Positions 24,904 through 33,055 of a stretch of DNA of 64,000 nt are shown one piece after another. The stretch spans positions 62,001 to 126,000 of the forward strand of contig JAPKAY010000002.1 in assembly GCA_028825045.1 (NCBI GenBank), written 5' to 3'. A program made the position numbers and the translations under genes. Position 1 is the first letter of the stretch. Every line of letters begins with the position of its first letter. The notes beneath the pieces were generated by a model, which saw only the letters and a list, made by a program, of their open reading frames with translations, made no database searches and was not told where the DNA came from. This DNA is from Halioglobus sp. (lineage in GTDB: Bacteria; Pseudomonadota; Gammaproteobacteria; Pseudomonadales; Halieaceae).

Positions 24904-26208
24904 ATGCGACGACGAGAATTCCTGAGCACTGCCGGTGTGGCCATCGGAGCCACGGCGCTGTCTTCTTCAGCGCTGTCTGACGCTTCCACGGAAAACGCCT
25001 CCAAGCCAATCGAAGCGGCGGATTGGTCGGCGCTACGTAGCTTGTTCCCACTGACTCACGACTATATACATCTCTCCACATTTCTACTGGCCTCACACCC
25101 TGCCCCGGTATCTCGGGAGATTGAAAAACACAGGCGGGGACTCGACGAAAACCCCGCGGACTACCTACACGATCACAGTCGGACCATGGATTTAAAAATT
25201 GCCCAGTCAGCGGCAGGCTACATGGGTGGTCAATGGTCAGACATTGTTCTGACCGATAGCACTACGATGGGACTGGCAATGGTTTATAACGGCCTGAAAG
25301 TAAATCCGGGCGATGAAATGCTGCAGACCGTTCATGATCACTATTCCACCGATATGTCTTTGGCCCACAAGGCCCGGCGCAGCGGAGCAGTGGTCAAGCA
25401 CGTTACACTGTACGATGACCCCGCCGAGGTCTCTGCCGGGCAGTGCCAGCAGCGACTTAAGCACGGTATAACAGAGAAAACACGAGTGGTCGCTGTCACC
25501 TGGGTGCATTCCAGCACCGGAGTCAAACTGCCAATCAAGGCACTGGCAGAGGTGGTAAACACCGCCAATCAAACACGCGGCGAGGCAGATCAGATCGTTT
25601 TTTGTGTCGACGGTGTCCACGGGTTTGGCATAGAAGATCAGGACGTTACTGAGTTGGGTTGCGACGTCTTCGTTGCCGGTACGCACAAGTGGATTTTTGG
25701 CCCAAGGGGCACAGGCGTAGTTTGGGGTAACAAAAAGGCCTGGGCGCGAAGTGTACCGATCATTCCATCGTTCAGTGCTTCCTACGCCGCCTGGCTGGGA
25801 CTAATGCCTATCGACAAAGTGCCAGACGGCATGCACTTCACTCCCGGGGGATTCCATTCCTTTGAGCATCGCTGGGCGCTGCCAGCGGCTTTCGATCTGC
25901 ATCAGCAGTTGGGCAAAGCCAATGTGCAATCACGTATCCATTCTTTGAATACCCAAACCAAGCAGGGTCTTGCAGCGATGTCGCATGTCAAACTGCACAC
26001 ACCGATGACAACCGAGTATTCCTCAGGGCTGGTCTGTTTTGAGGTGGCCGACATGAAATCTGATGCGGTAGTAACACGCATGCATGAGAAGGGCATTATC
26101 ATGAGTAGCACCCCCTACCGTCAAAGCTATGCACGTTTTGCGCCGAGCCTGCTCAACAGTGAGGCTGAAATCGATCGGGCGCTGGCTGAAATTCACGCCA
26201 TGGCATGA
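24904..26208 (+). CDS. Tat-exported class V aminotransferase (isopenicillin-N-epimerase-like)
   Basis: 434 residues from ATG 24904, preceded by AAGGG at 8 bases; an in-frame upstream start (24751) is rejected because it buries the signal. The N-terminus MRRREFLSTAGVAIG is a Tat signal (RRxFL). The mature part is a PLP-dependent fold-type I enzyme: TDSTTMGLAMV near 120, CVDGVHGFG near 235 and the Schiff-base Lys in GTHKWIFGPRG near 262. Relatives include isopenicillin N epimerase and cysteine desulfurase-like proteins. Export of a PLP enzyme is unusual. Its stop overlaps the ATG of the DCC gene (ATGA), so they are coupled. Confidence 0.85.
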   Translation: MRRREFLSTAGVAIGATALSSSALSDASTENASKPIEAADWSALRSLFPLTHDYIHLSTFLLASHPAPVSREIEKHRRGLDENPADYLHDHSRTMDLKIAQSAAGYMGGQWSDIVLTDSTTMGLAMVYNGLKVNPGDEMLQTVHDHYSTDMSLAHKARRSGAVVKHVTLYDDPAEVSAGQCQQRLKHGITEKTRVVAVTWVHSSTGVKLPIKALAEVVNTANQTRGEADQIVFCVDGVHGFGIEDQDVTELGCDVFVAGTHKWIFGPRGTGVVWGNKKAWARSVPIIPSFSASYAAWLGLMPIDKVPDGMHFTPGGFHSFEHRWALPAAFDLHQQLGKANVQSRIHSLNTQTKQGLAAMSHVKLHTPMTTEYSSGLVCFEVADMKSDAVVTRMHEKGIIMSSTPYRQSYARFAPSLLNSEAEIDRALAEIHAMA

Positions 26209-26591
26209 CTTCAGCGTTGTACCCGACATTAACGCTTCTGTACGATGGTGACTGCCCCATCTGCAATCGCTACGTCACCTTGCTGCAGCTACGTGAAAAT
26301 TTCGGCACATTAACGCTGCTCGATGCTCGCCAGGCATCGCCTCAACGAAGTCGCGTGGAACAGTTGGGCCTGGATCTAAATCAGGGCTTCGCCCTATTTG
26401 TTGAGGAAGAGCTCTATTTCGGTGATCGCGCGATTCAGGCTCTGGCGCTGATGAGTGGTAAGTCTGGCTTGTTTAGTAAAGTACATCATTACGTTTTTCG
26501 CCACGCAATGCTCGCGCGACTGCTCTATCCCGCAATGGTGGCAGGCCGGCGAGTGCTGCTCACACTGCTGAGGCGACGCCCGATCGAATAG
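26205..26591 (+). CDS. DCC-family thiol-disulfide oxidoreductase-like protein (DUF393)
   Basis: A 128-residue protein with YDGDCPICN near residues 13-21, the DxxCxxC signature of the DCC (DUF393, YuxK-like) family. The Cys pair resembles a thioredoxin-type site. The remaining sequence includes LDARQASP and an amphipathic C-terminus ending in Arg-rich RRRPIE. Its start overlaps the aminotransferase stop by 4 bases. No signal peptide, so it is cytoplasmic or membrane-associated. The physiological role of the family is not established. Confidence 0.85.
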   Translation: MTSALYPTLTLLYDGDCPICNRYVTLLQLRENFGTLTLLDARQASPQRSRVEQLGLDLNQGFALFVEEELYFGDRAIQALALMSGKSGLFSKVHHYVFRHAMLARLLYPAMVAGRRVLLTLLRRRPIE

Positions 26592-26697
26592 CCGCCATGC
26601 GCGCCCCTCTTGAAAAATGGCCTATTGGTGCCATATCACTATCCGACGTACAATTTGTATCAAACACAATTTCCAGACAGCCATGAGGGATTTCGCT

Positions 26698-27084
26698 ATG
26701 CATCAGTCACCCAGCGCAAATATGGTTCATCTCACTTATCTGATCTATGGCCTGCATTTATTCAGTGCCATCAACGGCGTGCTAACCAGCGCCTTCGTCG
26801 TAACGGCCTTTCTCAGTGGCTGGCCATCTATACTGGCAGTGTTTCTCAATTACCTAAAACAAGGGGATACGCGTGGAACGTATCTGGAATCGCACTTTCG
26901 CTGGCAAATCCGCACTTTCTGGTTTGCCTTTCTGTGGTTGTGCGTAGGCGCGATTTTGGTGGTCACCATTATCGGCATACCACTGGCGTGGATATTGGTG
27001 ACGATTGTCGGCCTATGGGTCTTGTATCGCATGCTGCGCGGATGGCTCCGCTTGATGAATCAGGAAGCAATGCCATTCGACTGA
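26698..27084 (+). CDS. Small transmembrane protein (DUF4870-like)
   Basis: 128 residues from ATG 26698, which has GAGGGA at 7 bases; an upstream in-frame start (26617) lacks this. Three hydrophobic segments are seen (about 13-35, 66-88 and 92-110), with an R/K-rich YLESHFRWQIRTFW between the first two. The layout resembles the DUF4870 small inner-membrane proteins. No catalytic motif. Same direction as the DCC gene, 106 bases after it. Function unknown. Confidence 0.72.
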   Translation: MHQSPSANMVHLTYLIYGLHLFSAINGVLTSAFVVTAFLSGWPSILAVFLNYLKQGDTRGTYLESHFRWQIRTFWFAFLWLCVGAILVVTIIGIPLAWILVTIVGLWVLYRMLRGWLRLMNQEAMPFD

Positions 27085-27151
27085 CAGGTAACTGTTCAGC
27101 ATCCACCGAGGTAGCAAGGACCGTAAAGCTCTGGCTTTTAAAGGTTCAGGC

Positions 27152-29659
27152 TTATCGCCTACGCGGCAGATCAATCACCAGGTCAACCCCAAAGTGATCT
27201 GAGGGGTGCGTCAGCAACGGTGAATCTAGCAGCTCGAGTTCAGACACTGGATCCAATGCTATTATATTCACTGGTTCATCGAACACGCGTTCGGCAACGA
27301 TCGACGCGGTTGCGGTTGCACCCAGGTTTTTCACGAAGATGTGATCCAGAAGGGTAGCACTGGTGCCCATGTCCTGCTGAAGAATCAGGTTCTCTATTTC
27401 ACAGTAGGTACATTCCAGTTGATCGGCGGCGGGATCGGCAAAGCCATCATCCAGCCACAACTGGCAGCTGTCGGAAAACTCTTCATCGACACCCGTACTT
27501 GCATTGGCAATGCTGCAATTGAAGTCACCGCCGAAAAAGATGGGTTTGCTGCCAGCCTTGGCATTTACAAAGTTAATCATCTCTTCCTGCATAAAGAGGT
27601 TCTCTTCCTCCCACGAATCGAAATTACCCGAATCGGGATAGGCGAGCGTCGCCTCAAGATTAGCGGTGGGGTGCGTGCAACCAACCACGTGGTTTCGGCC
27701 GTTAAGCTGTATTTCCGCGTACAAAGCACCGCGACGGTTGCCCGTGGAGTTGTCAATGAAATCCTGGAACTCGCGATTTTTGAGCTCGTATTTCGAAGCG
27801 AGAATGAGTCCCGTTGAACCGCCGAAGGCAAACTTGCCAGCGGGTTGCGTAACCACGTCTACAACCTGCTCCACAGTGACGCCAGGTATGCCGACAGCGC
27901 CGATCAGACCATCCAGACATGCGCCGGCAGGGAAAGACGCAACACAGGAAGTCGTCACGCAGGAGACCAGAGCCGTACCAGAAAGGCCAGCGCAGTTCGT
28001 GTTAGCGCAGTTTTCTAGGGGGGTTATTTCGGCAAGCGTGCAGGCGGCACCCGCTGAAAACACCTGTTCAGCCGGCACTTGATGCCGGTGCGGATAGCTA
28101 CCACCAAGTGCATCCTCAACGGCAGTCACAGAATCCTCCAGCCAAACCTCCTGTAAGCAAATGACATCACTCTCGTAATCAGCCAGTAGTACCTCATTGG
28201 CCACGAGCCGTTCTTCGGTGAACAGTACGAAGTTCAGCGCGAGGCCCATGTTGTAGGACGATACTTTAAGGGAATCAGTTCTGTTGATGTCCGTTACACT
28301 AGTAAAGCCATTATTAAAAGCCTCGAGGTCATTTGAGATGTCCTCCACAGGTACAGCAGAGGAGCAATCCTGGAGACTATACGAATCGCCAGGCTCCAGT
28401 ATCGCTTTCACTTCTGTAAATACGGTGCCGTTGATCGTATTGCCATTGATACACGTAGGCGTGTTGATGTTCAGTACGCTATCGATGGTATTCACTGTGC
28501 GGCCCAGTCGCCAATTCTCCAGTAATAGAAGCGTGGCGTGGACACCCGAAGGGAGATCTGTGACCGTGCCAGCTAGGCCCAACCCCTGATTGGTGGCAAT
28601 CGCCGGTACGCCTATACGGCGAGCTGCCCGGGCAGCGCCGATAGTACCAGAGTTGATTCTGCCAATATTGGTATAGTTCTGTCCGTCATTGACGCCGATG
28701 ATTACAACCTCGGGCGACAATAGTTGAGTGGGATCGGAAAGGGCGAATATCACCGCATCCGCTGGTGAGCCACTGCCTCCAACGTCTGCCGGATCTGTAC
28801 TATAAACCGCCGTTGCTGCTAAACCACTCAAGGTGAGTGCTGAGCTACCAGACACGACGTAAGGCGCTTGCGTGGTAGACCCCGCGGCGCCGGATTGGTT
28901 TAAAGCCGGGGCTACAATATTGACAACCGTGTTATCCAGGCCAGTTAAGGCTTGTGCCAAGAGATCGATACCAAGCGCCTGCACGCCATCATCGCTGCTT
29001 AACAGAACCTCAAACGGATGCGGATGAGATTCCACAAAACACGGATCCTGAGTACTGCCTAACACTACACCGGTTTCAAGGCAGGGGTGCGATGCGGCAA
29101 AGATATACAGTTGGTTCTGATATCCACGGATGATCCAGGCTGGGAGAGCCCATTGAGACGGCCCGGTACTAACCCACTGGTCGCGATCGCCGGGGAAACC
29201 GCTTGGCGGCAAGAGGCCATCGACAGTCCACATGACGCCAACCAGTTGTGCCTCAGGGTCGGTACCATCATACAAAAAGGCATGGGGCGCCAGGGGGTCA
29301 AAGCTTGCCGTATCGACACTCGGCAGCCTGTAAGCCTTGCCGGTTCCTGCCGGCGTATCGGCACTAATGTTTACAGCCCCGGCAAGCTCAAAGTCAGCCA
29401 GGGTAGGATACTTTCGAGCATTGATTTCTACGACGTCGATTTGTAACGAAAAAAGGATACATGCCGGCTGCGTAAGCTCAGGAACAGCCATATAACCTTC
29501 ACACCACCAAGGCGTTGTGCCGCCCGCTCTATCAAAATCGCGAACGGCAGATACCGAGTAGCAACCGCTTAGGAATGCGGAGATCACTAAGATTACCGCA
29601 AGCCTGAGGAAACTCTTCGAAGATGGCCCAGCTAGTGTGTGAAACGTTTTCTTACTCAT
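27152..29659 (-). CDS. Lipoprotein fusing a SurE-like nucleotidase domain to an endonuclease/exonuclease/phosphatase domain
   Basis: 835 residues from ATG 29659; the longer start at 29752 would bury the signal peptide. Lipobox LSGC with Cys33. Residues about 217-395 match SurE: SSDDGVQALG (Asp223/224, the metal pair), APALNQSG (254-257), GVNDGQN (Asn324) and INSGTIGAARAA, all in SurE order. From about 465 an EEP (DNase I-like) domain follows: SSYNMG (Asn470), LQEVW (Glu504), GCTHPTANL, GGDFNCS and HPSDHFG near the end. A Cys-rich insert (about 565-610) splits it. Both domains keep key residues, suggesting surface or periplasmic phosphate scavenging from nucleotides or nucleic acids, which is inference. 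Monocistronic; divergent from another EEP lipoprotein. Confidence 0.8.
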   Translation of the reverse strand: MSKKTFHTLAGPSSKSFLRLAVILVISAFLSGCYSVSAVRDFDRAGGTTPWWCEGYMAVPELTQPACILFSLQIDVVEINARKYPTLADFELAGAVNISADTPAGTGKAYRLPSVDTASFDPLAPHAFLYDGTDPEAQLVGVMWTVDGLLPPSGFPGDRDQWVSTGPSQWALPAWIIRGYQNQLYIFAASHPCLETGVVLGSTQDPCFVESHPHPFEVLLSSDDGVQALGIDLLAQALTGLDNTVVNIVAPALNQSGAAGSTTQAPYVVSGSSALTLSGLAATAVYSTDPADVGGSGSPADAVIFALSDPTQLLSPEVVIIGVNDGQNYTNIGRINSGTIGAARAARRIGVPAIATNQGLGLAGTVTDLPSGVHATLLLLENWRLGRTVNTIDSVLNINTPTCINGNTINGTVFTEVKAILEPGDSYSLQDCSSAVPVEDISNDLEAFNNGFTSVTDINRTDSLKVSSYNMGLALNFVLFTEERLVANEVLLADYESDVICLQEVWLEDSVTAVEDALGGSYPHRHQVPAEQVFSAGAACTLAEITPLENCANTNCAGLSGTALVSCVTTSCVASFPAGACLDGLIGAVGIPGVTVEQVVDVVTQPAGKFAFGGSTGLILASKYELKNREFQDFIDNSTGNRRGALYAEIQLNGRNHVVGCTHPTANLEATLAYPDSGNFDSWEEENLFMQEEMINFVNAKAGSKPIFFGGDFNCSIANASTGVDEEFSDSCQLWLDDGFADPAADQLECTYCEIENLILQQDMGTSATLLDHIFVKNLGATATASIVAERVFDEPVNIIALDPVSELELLDSPLLTHPSDHFGVDLVIDLPRRR

Positions 29660-30052
29660 GTCGTTTACCTGTCGTGTCTTTGAACCGAACGTACCGACGA
29701 AGCCCAGAGGTTTTTCTTGTGCATTCTTCTTATAACGCAATATTTGGGCCACACTATATTTTTCAATGACTTACGAGGCCCCGTTTCATCTTTTCAGGGC
29801 AGAGTGTAAGATTTCCTGACAGTAAAACCAGTAAAACCCAATGTTACAGAGCAGTGCGCCCGGCGGTAGCGTGGCCAGTGAGAGTGGCGAGCACGAATAT
29901 CCCACACAGCAGCTCCATCCGCGGGCCCAGAAACTGCGGATCAAGTGTGTCCACCATAGCGAACTCCAGCCAAAGTTCAGCTGGAAGCTTCCCTTCCTCA
30001 ATGAGGGAGCGCATGTCAAGATAGCCTGCGTTCCCTCACTGAGGATGTCCCT
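29660..30052. other. Divergent intergenic region between two nuclease-fold lipoproteins
   Basis: 393 bases, presumably holding both promoters. Short open frames on each strand (for example 29841-30056) have no ribosome site or recognisable family and are not called. Two small hairpins with CCTC/GAGG arms near 29996-30008 and 30034-30044 lie just before the GTG start at 30053. Confidence 0.4.
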
Positions 30053-31060
30053 GTGAAACACACCCACCTCACAACACTATGCGGTATATCATCTCACGCC
30101 TCTGGACGACACATTGCACTGTGGGGCTGCGCAAGGGGACTGGCCGTCGCGCTATCCTGTCTTGGCGGAGCCTGCAGCGACAGCAACAATACCAGCGGCG
30201 CCAATGTTTCCTCTATAGTATCCGGTGAGTTTCTCGCACTTAGCTATAATGTTGCGGGCTTGCCGGAAGAGCTTTCCAGTTCTAACCCGGAAACCAACAC
30301 ACCTCTTATCGGCCCATTGCTCAATGGCTATGACCTGGTACTTACACAGGAGGACTGGGAGACGCCAGAACCGAATACACTTGCACCGCTGCGGGTCTAC
30401 CACGAGATACTAAAAGCCCAGTCGATGCATCCGTATCAATCAGTGTCTGCACCACTGCCGTTAGGTAACAATCTCGAGCGCCCCAGTGCGCTCGTTAGCG
30501 ATGGACTCAACAGATTTTCGCAATTTCCGTTTGGTCCGATCGTCAGACAAAAATGGTTTGGCTGTGACAATAACTCCGGAGACTGCCTGGCCCTAAAAGG
30601 ATTCAGCATGGCCCGGACTGCGCTTGCCCCGGGCGTATGCGTCGATATCTATAACCTGCACGGCGAAGCTGGCAACGGAGAAGGCGACCAAGCTCTAAAG
30701 GTTGCCAACACACGTGACCTGGTGGCGTTTATAACGGTTTTTTCAGCCGGCCGGGCAATGATCATCGGAGGTGATTTCAACATGCGGTTAAGTCGCAGTC
30801 ACGATGCAGAGAATCTCAACTTCCTCACAGCACAGACAGGCAGCAGCAATGCATGCGCCGCCCTCGGCATCATCGACGAAGAGGCAATCGATAAATTTTT
30901 CTTCCGCTCCAGTACTACGGTGACACTCACACCCACTTACTGCCGCTTCGAAACCGATATTTTCGTCACAAGCGACGGGGGCCCGTTGAGCGACCACGAC
31001 CCGCTCGCCGTCGGGTTCGCTTGGAGTGGTGCCCCGGTGGAAGATGCCGAATGCCCCTAG
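30053..31060 (+). CDS. Endonuclease/exonuclease/phosphatase-fold lipoprotein
   Basis: 335 residues from GTG 30053, with GAGGA at 7 bases. The long N-terminus leads to a lipobox LGGAC (Cys near 41). The EEP fold is complete: SYNVAG (Asn), TQEDW (metal Glu), YNLHGEAG (His), GGDFNM (Asp/Asn) and SDHDPLAV (Asp-His) in the correct order. Such exported proteins are DNases, sphingomyelinases or inositol phosphatases; which one applies here is not clear. Divergent from the SurE-EEP fusion, hinting at a shared role in nucleic-acid or phosphoester turnover outside the cytoplasm. Confidence 0.8.
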   Translation: MKHTHLTTLCGISSHASGRHIALWGCARGLAVALSCLGGACSDSNNTSGANVSSIVSGEFLALSYNVAGLPEELSSSNPETNTPLIGPLLNGYDLVLTQEDWETPEPNTLAPLRVYHEILKAQSMHPYQSVSAPLPLGNNLERPSALVSDGLNRFSQFPFGPIVRQKWFGCDNNSGDCLALKGFSMARTALAPGVCVDIYNLHGEAGNGEGDQALKVANTRDLVAFITVFSAGRAMIIGGDFNMRLSRSHDAENLNFLTAQTGSSNACAALGIIDEEAIDKFFFRSSTTVTLTPTYCRFETDIFVTSDGGPLSDHDPLAVGFAWSGAPVEDAECP

Positions 31061-31495
31061 TCCAAATTTGATAGTTTGACGTTTAGTACCACCCCTGGAG
31101 AAGCCGCCATGCCACCAATGTGGTGGTACTAGCTAAAGCAGATTATATCGGCGCCATCTCCAAGGGACTTGGTGTCGGTGCGGGTGGCCGCGTGGGCAGT
31201 GTGACTTATCGTGATCGACTATACCTGACGCCTCAGGGCTAGCGAATTCAGACCCGCCACTGCGAGCTGCGTCAAGCGGATGCGATACCTGAACCCACTT
31301 GACGGGTTCAGAACCACGGATAACAGCCTAAGTACGCAGCCTCCTTTCTCAGTGATAGCTAAGTTTTTTAACACAGACTCTACTGAAGGCAAGCATAGAG
31401 AAGCTAAATATTATCAGTTTCTAAAGCGAGTAGGTCGGAGGACATAAGGGATTCAGTCTCGGGAGCCCCTGCGAGGCAGCCTGTCATGCTCGTAC
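31061..31495. other. Intergenic region with long inverted repeat and a possible gene remnant
   Basis: 435 bases between convergent genes. AGTACCACC (31085-31093) and GGTGGTACT (31122-31130) form a 9-bp stem; inside it CCACCA/TGGTGG offers an alternative hairpin. From about 31138 a frame reads ADYIGAISKGLGVGAG, then GRVGSVTYRDRLYLTPQG and a stop (about 31240), protein-like but without a start, so perhaps the tail of a lost gene. The rest shows nothing. Confidence 0.4.
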
Positions 31496-33055
31496 CTAAA
31501 ACGGATACCCGGTAATCTCTCGAATGGAGCCGTATAGCGGCTCCAACCTCCCGTACATCTTGAGATAGACCTGTGTGTACAGTTGTTCGTAGATACGCAC
31601 ATTTTCCTCTATCGGTACGAATTGATCGCCCGCGTGCGTCATGTGCTTTAACGCCGTCTCATAATCGGGGTGTAGCCCAACGCCTACGGCAGCGTTGATC
31701 GCGGCACCCAATCCCGAAGTTTCATACGTATGTGGGCGTTCAACCGTGATACCAAATACGTCTGCGGTGATTTGCATAGCCTCATCACTCTGAGAGCCAC
31801 CACCTGAAACTTTCAAGGTTGTTATACGGTGGCCACTGCGTTTTTCCAGACGCTCCTTCCCCTCTCGCAAAGCGTAGGCCAACCCTTCAATAATGGCGCG
31901 ATAAATATGTGCGCGTGTGTGCACATCACCAAAACCGATGATCGCGCCTTTTGCTTCCGGGCCAGGAATGCGAACACCGGGAGACCAATACGGCTGCACT
32001 GTGAGTCCCATCGCGCCCGCAGGAACTTGCGCCAGCAGGTCATCAAATAACGTTTCGGTTTCTACACCCAGTTCCTCAGCCATCCGCGTCTCGCGTAAAC
32101 CAAATTCTCGCTTGAACCAGTTCACCATCCAGTAGCCCCGCTGCACGATGGTCTCAGTGTTATAGGTTCCCGGCATGGCCGCCGGGTAGGCGGGCACGTG
32201 TTTTATCGCTTCAATATATTTTGTGTTGGTGCTGTTGTAGGTCGCGGTAGTGCCGTAACTCAGGCTTCCGGTATCCGGTGTGAGGCATCCCGAGGCAAGT
32301 ACTTCACACGCTTTGTCCGCGCCCGCTGAGATTAAGGGCAGGCCTTCGGGAATTCCCGTTGCGGCCGCCGCTTGCGCACTTATCGTCCCTAAAGGCGATC
32401 CCGCCGGAATAAGATCGGGTAGCTGGCTGCGCTTTATTGGCAGTGCTCGCCATTTCCAGTCGTGGGACTGACACCAAGTATGGCGCTTAAAATCAAACGG
32501 CAAATACCCTACCTGACTTGCCACCGAATCGACGTATTTTCCCGTCAAACGGTAGCTCAGATAACCAGAAAGTAGCAGGAACTTCTCGGTCTTCTCAAAT
32601 ATTTCCGGCTGCTGATTTTTAATCCAATGCGCTTCAGACTGACTGCGAAAAAATTTGACTGTTTGCTTTTCTCCAGCGAGCGAAAGCAGCAGGCTCCAGA
32701 TGCCCATACTGGGCAAGTTATCCTCCAGTCGTTGATCTAACCACACGATGGCCGGACGCAAGGGTTTGCCATCACGGTCCAAATTAACCACAGTTGCACG
32801 TTGTGTAGTGAGGGCGACAGACTTGATAGCGCTTTTGGGGAAATCCAGCTGCGGCCAAAGCCCGGTACAGGCCTTGCACAAGTTGTCCCAGAAATACTCC
32901 ACATGCTGCTCGGCCCATCCTGGCTCGGCGGAGAAATAAGGCTCTATTTCCACCTTACTCTTGGCGATTAATTCACCCTCAAGGTCAAACACCAGTGCCC
33001 GCACACTTTGCGTGCCGTTGTCGATCGCCAGAACATAGTCTTTACTAATACTCAT
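31496..33055 (-). CDS. FGGY-family carbohydrate kinase
   Basis: A 519-residue ASKHA-fold sugar kinase. Seen: AIDNGTQSVRALVFD near 9-24 (phosphate-1 loop), GWAEQH near 47, the adenosine motif GAGADKACE-like region near 240 and KVSGGGSQSDEAMQITADVFG near 415-435 (the C-terminal ATP motif). It belongs to the xylulokinase/YgcE-like branch rather than classical glycerol kinase. Its ATG overlaps the GlpD stop by 4 bases, and it is last in an operon with GlpD and an AGPS-like oxidase. The partners suggest a polyol or dihydroxyacetone-type substrate, but this is inference. Confidence 0.87.
   Translation of the reverse strand: MSISKDYVLAIDNGTQSVRALVFDLEGELIAKSKVEIEPYFSAEPGWAEQHVEYFWDNLCKACTGLWPQLDFPKSAIKSVALTTQRATVVNLDRDGKPLRPAIVWLDQRLEDNLPSMGIWSLLLSLAGEKQTVKFFRSQSEAHWIKNQQPEIFEKTEKFLLLSGYLSYRLTGKYVDSVASQVGYLPFDFKRHTWCQSHDWKWRALPIKRSQLPDLIPAGSPLGTISAQAAAATGIPEGLPLISAGADKACEVLASGCLTPDTGSLSYGTTATYNSTNTKYIEAIKHVPAYPAAMPGTYNTETIVQRGYWMVNWFKREFGLRETRMAEELGVETETLFDDLLAQVPAGAMGLTVQPYWSPGVRIPGPEAKGAIIGFGDVHTRAHIYRAIIEGLAYALREGKERLEKRSGHRITTLKVSGGGSQSDEAMQITADVFGITVERPHTYETSGLGAAINAAVGVGLHPDYETALKHMTHAGDQFVPIEENVRIYEQLYTQVYLKMYGRLEPLYGSIREITGYPF

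Noticed and set aside
29786..30067. Small Trp/Cys-rich minus-strand frame in the intergenic region
   Set aside because: No ribosome site, no family, and overlaps the start of the EEP lipoprotein gene.
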